From positions 1,984,001-2,048,000 of the forward strand of contig NC_089428.1 of NCBI RefSeq assembly GCF_013426205.1: DNA of 64,000 bases. The letters run 5' to 3'. The notes under the pieces were generated by a model. That model worked only from the letters and a program-made list of their open reading frames with translations. It had not been told where the DNA came from and did not search any database. Below, in pieces: positions 51,982 through 62,188 of this stretch. A program made the position numbers and the translations under genes. The DNA is from Metarhizium brunneum (Eukaryota > Ascomycota > Sordariomycetes > Hypocreales > Clavicipitaceae). Numbering within the stretch: position 1 is the stretch's first letter; each line of letters starts with the position of its first letter.

Positions 51982-53690
51982 CTAGATTGAACAGTCACGA
52001 GAGACTTGTTCAATACGGATTGACCCTTTTGGCTCCACGGTCAATTGAGGGGTAACCGACAATACTGTAATTACTCCGAATGCAATACTTACAAGCCAGA
52101 CGTTCTTGAGGGCGTTCATATACGCATTCACTATAACATTAGGAGTAGCTGGGTTGAATGCTTGCACAAAAGCTGCAGTGGTATGCTCGTACGCTTTTCC
52201 TCGCGTGAAACTATCGCGGATGCTGGGGTCAAACTGCTTGCTTAGCTGATCGAATCGGTTGTAGAACACTGCTGGGGGTGTAGTACCTAGCAAGCGAATG
52301 AAGGACCCCGATGCGATGCTTGAGGCTACTTCACTTTCCGGGAGACCAACCTGCACTGCCTGGAGTGTGGTAGAAATTATGCAACCCGAACATGAGGCTG
52401 CAAGTAGCTGAAGTACAACCCAGACAGCCATGTGCGTATTTTTTGGTGAGAAGACTGGCGAAGCCAGTGCAAATTGCGACGGCAGCCATGGCCACAAGGT
52501 GAACAGGCTTGTACGGTCCCGTTTTTGACACGATGCTTCCGCCAACCGCCGCAAAGACGGGAAAGACCATTTAGAAGGGGAGTAGGTGTACCCCGGAACG
52601 CGTAGGCGAATCCAGCATCAACTGGAAGAATACAGGATAAATGTAGACGACCCAGAAGGATATGACCATGGTCAGGAAAGAAATGAAGAACGCGGCCGAT
52701 GAGGTCCGCCTCTGGAAATGATGCAGCGGCATGACTGGATATGGGTACCACCGTCTCGTTTCCCACTACAAAAAGATGCCAAACCCAACAAAGCCGAGGA
52801 CTAGGGGGATCACGATGTTGCTCTCACCCCATTGGTATATGGTGCCTCCGTATGTCAATGCCCTCAAAATCGAGAAGGTAGCGCAGACGAGGAGCATATT
52901 GCCGACAACATTGATCCTCCGCAATCGATCTGCCGTAGATAAGTCCTTCTTCCAGTTTACCTGGAGGAAAGGCGCTAACAGCACCAACGATACCCCCCCA
53001 AGAGGCAAATTGATATAAAGGATCTATCTCCACGTGGTGTTATCTGTTAAGGCTCCGCCGATGATAGGGCCGGATGTTGTGCCCATGAAGTTGCCTCGCT
53101 CTCGCATCGGCACAAGGTCGCAGATGATCATACCAACCAGGATATTGATGCTCCCTCCGCCAATTCCCTGTACAACGCGTCCCCAAATGAGCATGTCCAT
53201 GGAGCTGGCACCGCCGCAAACGCCGCTACCAAGAAGGAAGATTGCGGTGGCTAGTATCATGACATACCGGCGGCCCTGGAGATCTGCCAATTGGCCATAC
53301 GTGGTTGGAATATAGCACTATTGGGATCTGTCGGTTAGCCCTCGCTTCTTGTCGTTTCTCGGTACATACCAGAACATATTTCAGTACTCCCAGAACCACA
53401 TACCTCGTGAGGAAGTAGATACTGACGACTTGGTTAAAGTTATCTCCGCCTTGAAGATCAGCAATAATGCTCGGCAAGGATGTTGGTAGAATAGAACCGT
53501 CAAGGGCAGATATAAGGCCAGTGAAACAAAGCCACCCAAAAGCCTACCAAAGATGGAGCGTGTATCGTTTCTTGGGCTGTGACTGCGGCTCCGAATGGTA
53601 ATGGCCTCGAGTCCGTCGGAGGGGAGAGCCTCCGACGCTTCTCCTTCCAGTTTTTTTGTTCCTCTGGCTCTGACATTTGGGTTCGTCGTG
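51982..53690 (-). pseudogene. Broken MFS transporter of the 14-TM (DHA2) type
   Basis: Successive minus-strand fragments in different frames belong to one DHA2 pump: ALDGSILPTSLPSIIADLQGG (about 53505-53440), YGQLADLQGRRYVMILATAIF (about 53305-53240), WGRVVQGIGGGSINILVGMI, IIGGALTDNTTWR followed by TAG then ILYINLPLGGVSL (about 53030), VYILPVYFQLML, and a long last piece ending at 51982. The TAG after TTWR sits where the family has Trp, a G-to-A change. At least two 1-nt shifts occur near 53530-53550 and one near 53310, with another stop near 52770. Flanking introns may explain some breaks but not all. The gene is dead. HC-toxin and gliotoxin pumps are of this class. Confidence 0.75.
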
Positions 53691-54450
53691 AATGGCGATG
53701 AATTCGAGAAAGAGGCAAAAATTAGAGTTTGGGTGTTCGCTCGAATAAGGATCCTTTTTTGATTGACTGCCTCAAATGACGGCTCTGTTACCGCGTATAG
53801 GCGAAGCATCTGTAGCCCGGATGGGCGAATCAGACCAGACATCAATTGATGGAGCGTTCGGAATACCGATGCCCCACCAGACCCTACTCCGAAAAGTCTC
53901 CACACTCCCGCTCCGAGCGTGCACCCGTTGACGGTTCGGCACTGCCGCCCCGCAACCAAAATCCCCTCTTGCTGGATCTAAAGATGGTAAATCTAGAAAC
54001 GAACTAAATACTACGGTACAAGTATAAATAGGTTAGTATGTATGACTCCCAACAGAGCTTCAAGCCACGAAAAAGTTTATTGCGTCTGTTCAGCTATATA
54101 AAGATTAGTTTTGCCGCGGCAAGCCCGTATCTCCGCGTAATTCGGTAGTTTGCTCTTGGTTCGCGTTCACCCGTAAACGGTTAGATGTAGAAGAATATAA
54201 AGGCTTGTTATAATACGGTAGTCAAAATAATTACTGCGCTACAATTTAGTAAATTCATGGGTTCTACACAAATCTGCCAAGTCCTTGTGCCATTCTTTAT
54301 TAGTTTATCTTCCAGAATACTCCATATTTTACAACTGACGACATTCGACACGTCGCATCCTGTTACCGCTTAGCCCAATTCAGCAATCCTACATCACACC
54401 CAGAAACTTGTCAATTAGTGTTTGCCATATTTCATAGCCAACAGGTTGTT
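53691..54450. other. Intergenic, no gene seen
   Basis: Stretch between two pseudogenes. It includes the upstream part of the broken transporter and some A/T-rich sequence at 54000-54350. Confidence 0.4.
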
Positions 54451-57400
54451 TCATTTGACAGACCACCACCGGCTTACCACATTCCTCAGCGAGAATGACG
54501 ATGTATATGTCGTTAGAGTCTCCTCAACAATCTTAGGCCTGGTCCGCCTCAGCAGCTTAGGGAACACAATAGGCAGCTCGTCGGCTCTAGCCAGGCAAGC
54601 AGCGACAATCTCATTCAATCCTGCCGCCGCTGCCCTCCTGGTCCACTCTTCCAGACGAAGGATCTCGGAACTTGCACCCGTTTGCCTCTCGAGAGACCCT
54701 TTCATATTGTCCACGGCGAACTCAAGGTCTCCACTTTCGTACATGTATTTGACTAGTCCGCCGGGATAGGCGCTGTCATGTTTCACCTCATCCACAATCT
54801 CTGCTGACACTCGCTCCGCGCCAATAAAGTCTAAACGTGCCCCGCCGAGCGGGAGATGAAGTTGCCTTGAGAAACTTGATAGATTTGTCATCAAGTCAGG
54901 GGCTGGAGCATCATCTCCTACGATGCTACTCGGCCGATAGATCCAGATGGGAATCAAGAGCTTCTCGCTTATAAGCTCCAAGAACTGCTCACTCGCCCAT
55001 TTTGTCGCCGTATATCCATCGGATTTATCGCACGGTGGCTTGAAGTCGGCAACCGACTCTTCACCAAACGAAGCCTGCCCGGAGAGGTACGCCACATTTT
55101 CCGACGGGATAAGGTGCATCGGGATTCGTTGGGGAAGACACAGCTTGACTATCTCCTGGGCCGCTTGTTTGGACAGGCTAAGTCGCAGTGCGTCGAGTTC
55201 GCCCATATGCAGTTGTACTTTCGGGTCGGAGAAAATTGCCGGCAAGTTGGATCGACGCCGTCGGAGAGCGATTGCATGAATCTTGTCTATACGGAGTATC
55301 TTTGTCGCTCAGTATTCTGCGCATCAGCCTTTCAGGAAGCCTGTTGCACCCATGACAACTATCGTCTTGTATGGCAGGCCTTGATCCTTTGACTGCGGGT
55401 CCATGTCGATGTCGTAGAGATCATCCGTCAAGCTGGTTTCCAGGTCTCAGTTGATTTGACTTGACATACAGTCCAACTTGGGTACTGTTGAAGGCTCCTC
55501 GTGATTATTTGAAGGAGCGGGAACTGTAAAGCTAAGGCCCGTGCTGGCTGGAAGCGAGCCTGTTGCTGGATCAATCTGGCGAGCCATTGCACCCAGTGTG
55601 GAGTTTTCAAACAATTGTATCAGAGGCATGTCAGTATTGAATTCCTTGTTAATCTCCGCATGCAGCTCGATCAGGGACCTGGAGCTTCCGCCGACATGAA
55701 AGAAATCTGTATCTGAATCGATAATGTGGAGGGAAGATGGCGTGTCACCCAGTATTTGTAACCATATTTCTCTTGACTTCGCCACTAAGCCGTTGGCTTG
55801 TGGCATTATCGTGCTAAATGTTTCTCTCGGATGAGATTGAAGTTCTGAAATAGCCTTTCCATCGACTTTTCCCGAGTAGTTAGTTGTTGATTGATCCAAC
55901 ATGGTCAGAACTGCCGGCTGCATATACTGTGGGATTGCTAAGGAAGTTCTCAGACACTCAAGGAAAACAAGGGGTTCCCCGTTGAAATGTTGCAGACATA
56001 ACCACGTAGGCTATAAGTTACTCAGTACTATTAGAGTCATGAACAGAAATAATGGCGTCCTCAATTGCTCCGTTGGCTGTTGTACTATGATTGATTTGAT
56101 GGCTGGACGATTAATGTGGATTCCGGGTAGCTTGATCTGTGCGTCGTCGTCGATTCTTCCATCTAGAAATAAGTGCTCATCCAATGTAAAATAGCTATAG
56201 TGGCCATTTTTATGCATTGTAGTCCAATTATACAAAGTGTACTCGTGTCGCGAAGTCGTCTGGCAAGAATCTCTCTTTAGTCAGCGCATCGTGGTTCAGA
56301 TACCCTAGAGCAACACCCGCTCCACCGATATAAATTTCTCCAGGAATTCCTGCAGGGACTGGATGGGGTTGGCTATCCATGATATAAATGGAGTAGTTGG
56401 GGAATAGGTCAAATGGTGTATCAAGCTCATATTCTGTCATATACCTGACTTCAGGATTTCCAACTGCTGGTGTAGCCTCGGCCGGTCCGCAGGCATTAAC
56501 CATCTTCAGATCATTCTTAGAGAGCTTTCTAAACCCATCTATTACAGCTAGACAGTTCTGATGGCGTAGCCTGCACATGACTGACTCTTTCTGAAACAAT
56601 TAACCTGGAAATTCCAAGGGAAGCCCCTCGGAGTTTCAGTGGAAGAATTAAAACCGAGCCGGCATCTGCTAAAGCCGCAAATATTTGTGACATGTTTAAA
56701 ATGTAACCCAGCACCCACACGAATCTTCCACGGCGAGGAAGATGACTCGCTTTGGTTGCGCCATGATTCATGACTCAATAAAATGCCCTTTGGCTTACCG
56801 GTCGAGCCGCTAGTGTACAGGATAATTGCAGTGCCGTTGCATCGGTTCTTTTGAAACCTTACTCCAAATAAGTTATTGTCGTTTGGTTAGGCTTGTTATA
56901 CACTGTTACACGGAAAAGGCGCAACAGATCGTGACGCCCAATAAAGGGGCTTTACTAATATAGGACTTATTAGTTATAGCTTAAGTATATCCCTAGGTAA
57001 GAGCTCTATGCTTAGGTATTTCTTTTGTATATATAAGGTAATTACCCTTCTCTTTCTTTCTTATAGTAACTTATAACCTTAGAGACCCTTTCAGATTATT
57101 ATTAAATTGAGCCCTTTAGCTCCAAGCCTTTTGTATTGAACCCTTGTCATATACACGACGGCCTCCAGTCGGCTGTCTTCTACCAAGTCAGAGAGCCTCG
57201 CAGACGGCAAGCTGGGTTCAAGGGGAACATAGATAGCTCCTATGCGGAGTATTGCCAATAATTTGCAGTAAAAGTCAACCCTGGTGTGCTACAGAACTCC
57301 AATGCGCGATTTTTCAAGGCCGTTTGACAATAGAGTTGCCCCGATGGCATTAGTGCCTTCTGCCCTCTAGCTATTTGTGAACCTTGATTGTCGAGCCTTC

Positions 57401-58650
57401 AATGCAGTTTTTGCGCCATGGACCTGGACCATGTCTTCAATTCTGTGAATCAATGTATCTGGCCACGATCTTACTTGGGTTCGCCCTTTCCCGAAGACTA
57501 ATGCGTCGCGTGTCGCTTGCGAATCGTAGAGTGAAGGTCGGTTGATCCGCAACGGGGGACTCTTTGCAAATGCTTTGAGGAGGACAACATAGCTTTGTAC
57601 CATCATTTCAGCCTATGAATCACTATCAAGAGCGCTCCGACCAGTAAGGTAATTGACGACATTTTTTGCATTACCGAGAATATCGAGGCTCAGGTCATAG
57701 GCAGTCTTGCTAGCGTCGAATTGAATGGCTTCACTATCGCATCCACATAACTGTCTTCTCTCCTGGACTCCTTCTCTGTAGTTAATAAACGCTTGGAACA
57801 AAGGGCTCGAAGTAGATGTTCTAGGCGGGTTTACCTCGTTGAGAAGCACGTCAAATGGCACCTTGCTATTCGCCAATGCAGTGATCACTTTGACCGAGTC
57901 TCATTTAGCGCATCCCTGAATACCTCAGAAGGTTGCTGCTGGCAGAGAAGAGGTAAAAGATTTAGGAAGACGCCGACACTGTTGGTATCCAGATGGTTAT
58001 TTCGCCCGCTGTCCGCCATACCAATGCACATGTCCGCGATCTTGCCACCAGCGAGTCGATCAAGAAGCACCCTGAACGTTGCAAGGCAGAAGTTGAAAGG
58101 GCGAACTTTGGTCCTTCTGCAAGTACTCCCAATTTGAGAGGCTAATGACGAATCGTGTTGCTACGGTCAATATATTCCCAGTGGTGCGCGGATAATTTTC
58201 TTTGCAGGTGGCAGAACGGGCAGTGGCTTCGGGATGGTGGCGAACTCTGATTTCCAGCGCGACATCTCATTTTCCCATTGGCCGTTATAGAATTCCATGT
58301 GCTGCATAATCGAGAAATCGGGGTGTTGCATAGGAACAACTGGTAGACTCTAGTTGTCGTACAGTTGCGGCAAGTCCTTGATGATGACCTCCAAGCTGCT
58401 TCCGTCCATGTCCGATAATCAGTTGGTCAACATTTTCCAGGAATGGCAACAATGCAATCATCATTGTTTCACCGCGGACAATATCATACTCATGATTCCT
58501 AATTCTTGCGTACTCGCGCACAGCGTCTTGCCCACCTTTGATGTACTTATACTCAGTACCGGCTTTGTTCACCACAATCCGTGGGGCAGCGGGGGCCCCG
58601 CAAGGTGCTCGAGCTTCAAAGAGATTAATTGTGTTACTAGTGGGTCCTGG
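54451..58650 (-). pseudogene. Decayed C-A-T-R synthetase module (NRPS or PKS-NRPS 3' end)
   Basis: Read on the minus strand, pieces run in the right order. Condensation domain from about 58640 (HEYDIVRGETMMIALLP; then in another frame MDGSSLEVIIKDLPQLYDN ending in TAG), with the HHxxxD His residues deleted just before MDG. C-terminal half of C (58130-57615). Adenylation domain (DTLIHRIEDMVQVHG near 57450; YTSGSTGKPKGILLSHES near 56815-56765; GEIYIGGAGVALGYLNHD near 56330-56280; FLDGRIDDDAQIK near 56160-56120). Thiolation domain (DFFHVGGSSRSLIEL near 55705-55660, Ser kept). A thioester reductase domain (VVMGATGF near 55350; GYTATKWASE near 55010-54985). Many stops and frameshifts are present. 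The C-domain type and terminal reductase resemble PKS-NRPS hybrids. The 5' end is cut at an AT-rich patch near 58660. An LTR is inserted at 56904-57149. Confidence 0.82.
56904..57149 (+). repeat. Solo LTR inserted in the dead A domain, with target duplication (copy E)
   Basis: TGTTACACGG...CCCTTGTCA, 246 bp, with TATATATAAGG inside. The seven bases before it (TATACAC, 56897-56903) are repeated directly after it (57150-57156). Removing the insert and one copy joins A-domain sequence without a gap or shift, so this is a clean insertion. Its ends match the dispersed copies A-D. Confidence 0.78.
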
Positions 58651-59732
58651 TAATTAGCTAGCCTTTTTTTTATTTTTTTATATTAATTTAATAATATATT
58701 ACATATATTTATATTATTAATTAATAAGTAATTTTTATATATAAATTCTTTATATTAATTAGACCGTGCCTGTACCGACTAGTAGCTTCTTGTACCGTTG
58801 GCAGCTTTCTGTATCGTCAGCAGCTTTTTACACTATTTAACAACTTTCTGCACCGTTTAATAGCTGCCCGCACCGTTCAACAGCCCCCTGTACCGTACTC
58901 GTACGGTCAGACACCCCCCCTATAATTTACTACTGGCCAGAATCGTCTGATGATTGAGCCATTCCGGGTGGCCAATCATGTCAAAGCTTAGCGGACATGG
59001 AGTGCATGGCTTCCGGGGTACAGCCAGCAAGTTGGGATGAAAACTTGGGTCAATGGGTGGAGTTATTCATGCGCTCCCCAGAAAAAATAACGCAGCTATT
59101 TGCTGATTCTGGCAGTCTCCGTGGTGGAAACAATGTTTGTTTGGAACCGTTGAAACTGCAGGGTTATTTTCAGACAAAATCTGATTCACAATGCTACTCC
59201 ACCATGCCCTTTAATTTTGGGACCCTGATAGCTGACAATCCTGCGCAATTTGTTTGTTAGATTGAATGAAAGGAACGGCCCATACATACACACACCAAGC
59301 AAGGTCGAGGTTGGATTTCATGGCTGATCACTACATGGAGAACTGCAAGGTAGTATTCCGGTCGCATGAATCTTGAACATGAACGCGGATCGACCATGAT
59401 TTGCGAATCCCATGTACGAAGACATGGAGCTGGGATATGCCGTGTAGAGAAGAACTATCCTTAATTTCCAGGTTGGATAGGACCGGATAAAGGAGCTGCG
59501 GCCTAGCTGAGATATCCCATGTGAGAATTACGTATGCTTGTCTCCAAAGACCCTAGTATATACATGGGAGAAAAGGATAGGAAAATACTATATATGTATA
59601 AACCACCACCTACCTTGGTCTGATCCATCTCAACAAACTTACTTGTTCAAGCCTCTCCTTCTATTTACTTTCTTTCCAACAGCTTACATTCTTTTTACCT
59701 TATCGCCTATTCTCGGCACGATTTATCATAAA
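58651..59732. other. Gene-free stretch: AT patch, minisatellite, CAP promoter
   Basis: 58660-58760 is AT-rich relic DNA. 58771-58900 is a minisatellite listed separately. The rest has one 87-codon + frame (58997-59260, WDENLGQWVELFMRSPEK) without a known motif. A TATA-like ACTATATATGTATAAACC at about 59588-59605 followed by a pyrimidine-rich leader precedes the CAP gene. Confidence 0.5.
58771..58900 (+). repeat. Minisatellite, about 20-bp period, six to seven units
   Basis: Units begin TGTACCGAC, TGTACCGTT, TGTATCGTC, a degenerate unit (ACACTATTT), TGCACCGTT, CGCACCGTT and TGTACCGTA, each about 19-20 bp, with a common tail like (C)AGCTTTC. Differences between units are mostly C/T and G/A, as RIP or deamination would leave. 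It ends in CGTACTCGTACG, a short palindrome-like block. Confidence 0.7.
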
Positions 59733-60678
59733 ATGCGTCTCTCCAGCATCCTTCCCACCCTTACGGCCACTGGCATGGCCATGGCCGCACCCGCGAAAAG
59801 GGCACCAAGCGGCGACTTTAAGGGCGAGATGCTCGCCGCGCATAACTTCTTCCGCAGCCAGCACGGCGTAGATGACCTCAAATGGAGCGATGCTCTCGCA
59901 AGCAAGGCTCAAAACTGGGCCAATGATTGCAAATACCAGCACAGTAACGGTGTAAGTTGGCGCCGCCGGTTTCCTATCCCTAAGCGCCCTGCCTGCCTAA
60001 CCAGCCACGTATACTAAAAAAAACCATGAATTATAGGGCGGCGAGAACCTCGCGGTCAACTCTGCCGCTGGCGACTGGGGCAGCTTTGTCAACATGTGGG
60101 GATCCGAGCGAAAGAAGTATAACTTTGACAACGGAGGCTTCTCCAAGGATACCGGCCACTTCACGCAGGTCGTGTGGAAGGGCACAGAGAACGTGGGATG
60201 TGGACAGAAGTCGTGCAGCGGGCTTGGCGTCTATGTTGTGTGCAACTATGATCCTCCTGGCAATTATAACAACGATTACCAAAATAACGTCCTCAAGCAG
60301 ACTAAGGGGAGCGATACGGACGTGTATCAGGCAGGAAAGCAACCTGACAAGGAACCTCCAAAGGAACCCGAGCAACCTCCAAAGGAACCTGAGCAACCTC
60401 CGAAGGAGCCTGAGCAACCTCCGAAGGAGCCTGAGGAACCAGAAGACGACTGTGAAAACGAGGACGGTAACCAGGAGGGCAACGAGGACGGTAACCAGGG
60501 GGGCAACGAGGACGGTAACCAGGAGTGGCCTGAAGACTGGAACCAGGACTGGCAGGACCAGGACTGGAACCAGGACTGGAACCACAATGACTGGGACAAC
60601 AAGGACTGGAGCCACAAGGACTGGGACAACAAGGACTGGAGCCACAAGGACTGGAGCAAGTACTGGAACAAGGAGTAG
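59733..60678 (+). CDS. Secreted CAP (SCP/PR-1) protein with Pro-Glu and Trp-rich repeat tail
   Basis: Two exons (59733-59951, 60037-60678; intron 59952-60036, GTAAGT...TATAG) give 286 aa. Residues 1-19 are a signal peptide, followed by AKR, a likely KEX2-type site (21-23). Residues 31-155 are a CAP domain with all signatures: AHNFFRSQHGVDDLKW, GGENLAVNSAAGDWG, TGHFTQVVWKGTENVGCG and VYVVCNYDPPGNY; the His and Glu of the CAP cavity are kept. CAP proteins bind sterols and other lipids outside the cell. The tail is unusual: four PPKEPEQ-type repeats (about 180-208), an acidic EDGNQ repeat block, then about 50 residues of DWNQDW and DNKDWSHKDW repeats. Start at 59733 chosen for the signal peptide; an upstream in-frame ATG (59538) would bury it. 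Confidence 0.9.
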
Positions 60679-61831
60679 AACCAGGAGTTTGCACATGGAC
60701 AAAATCGTCTGGTTTTTACAAAAGAGAGTATATAGTTGATTACTACAGTGCTCTTGATCCTTTTATTTTCTCGGAAGGGGCAGTCTTTATAAAAAAAAAT
60801 ACCATCTTTTTTGGACGCTTCGTTGCGGGCCTCGCCAGTATGCTGCTAATGACCTGTTTGCTGCCAGGCGTGACATGGAATCCAGGAGATGTCCTGTCCA
60901 CAGCCGGCTATTTGGGCCGCTCCAGGAAAAGATTGACAATTATGGAGCGGTACCTGGCCCACTGGAAGCGGTTCCTCTGCTATTGCCGTCGCGTGTTATT
61001 ACTGGATAAAGCGACGCTGCGCAAGGAGCACGGGTTTGGCTTCACGAGTGACCAGAGGGCGGGCTTACAGCACCGGCTGGGACCAATAGACGGGTGAGGT
61101 TCACGACACGTCGGGCTTCTTGAACTCTCCCTTTATTTGCTTTTCTCTTTCTTGAGGTCATTACTACTAGTGACTTCCCGATAGGCCCAGGGAATGGGGC
61201 CGAGGCTAAATTCTAATCTCGCGACATATAAAACAAACTAACCCAAGTTGATGTATAGACTATGCCGAGCATGTAGTCTGTAGTACTGCTGGCATAAGTT
61301 TTGCCACCGCTCAAAGCACAGCCATGGGAGGGTTACACAAACTCTTATCACTAGCTAAAACCGAAGGCTTATCAGGGCGAGCACAGGCACTTTGCTGGCA
61401 CCACTAGCAATCTCATAGGAGAGTGCATGCATACGGTCAACACGCTCGTGCGACGGACTCAAGGTGCCCATGAACCACTACAGGAGGAAACGCCAACTCT
61501 GACGCTCTGCTGGCCAACCAATATCTCACCGTCACGTCAACCGCCATGTATTGGAACAGGATATTGAATCTCATACTCCGACTCATACATTTGACGCGGT
61601 TTCGGTGGCCGCTACACATCTCCGATGGGCAATGTGTGCGCTCAATAATATCTCAAACCAAAACCAATGCTGAGTTGCCGGAAGCCCAGTATTGAGAATA
61701 GCCATACTGTGAACCAAGACTACAAAACAATTCCGGTTTCGTCTCATGTTGGCCTAAGCCATCGTAATTGTTACACAGTCGGGACCCAACAACAAAGCCC
61801 AACAGAGGGGCATCGCCTACAAAGGACCTCG
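60679..61831. other. Intergenic with one unassigned ORF
   Basis: A + frame at 60840-61097 encodes 85 aa (MERYLAHWKRFLCYC, LRKEHGFGFTSDQRAGL). It looks like a fragment of a larger fungal protein, perhaps from a repeat-associated gene, but I cannot name it. The rest to 61831 has no supported gene. Confidence 0.35.
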
Positions 61832-61999
61832 AGGTTACACAGCCTGAGCACATGACCCGTTGGAAGCCTTGGGCATGACTGTTCCCTTCATGAATATATA
61901 GTGGTCACTCGTCGCTGCCTTCCTTTGGAAACCCAAGGACCTTTGACGTCCTACAGAATCATCTTTGAATCGAGTTATTACGCTGAAAGCCCTTGACAC
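61832..61999 (+). repeat. Dispersed LTR-like repeat, copy D
   Basis: Starts AGGTTACACAGCC, contains TGAATATATAGTGG (TATA-like) and AAACCCAAGGACCTTTGACG, and ends CCCTTGACACA. It lies 190 bp upstream of the helicase start. Confidence 0.5.
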
Positions 62000-62188
62000 A
62001 GGACTAGGTCAACTGTGCTTGAACCTTGCTCGTCCTTCGGCCGTGTTCTCAAATATATGGCAATTGACCCTATGCACTATGCCCTGAGCAAGCATCCTTT
62101 TATGCCTCATTTTTAGTCGCGATTTGCGGAGTGTGTGCTCACTTACAAGAATTTCATGCCTCACTGATCGCCTCGCAAAACAAATAAA

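Noticed and set aside
60031..60702. Three long minus-strand ORFs (for example Val/Leu-rich or Cys/Ser/Pro-rich repeats)
   Set aside because: They mirror the repetitive tail of the CAP gene on the + strand; low-complexity DNA opens all frames.
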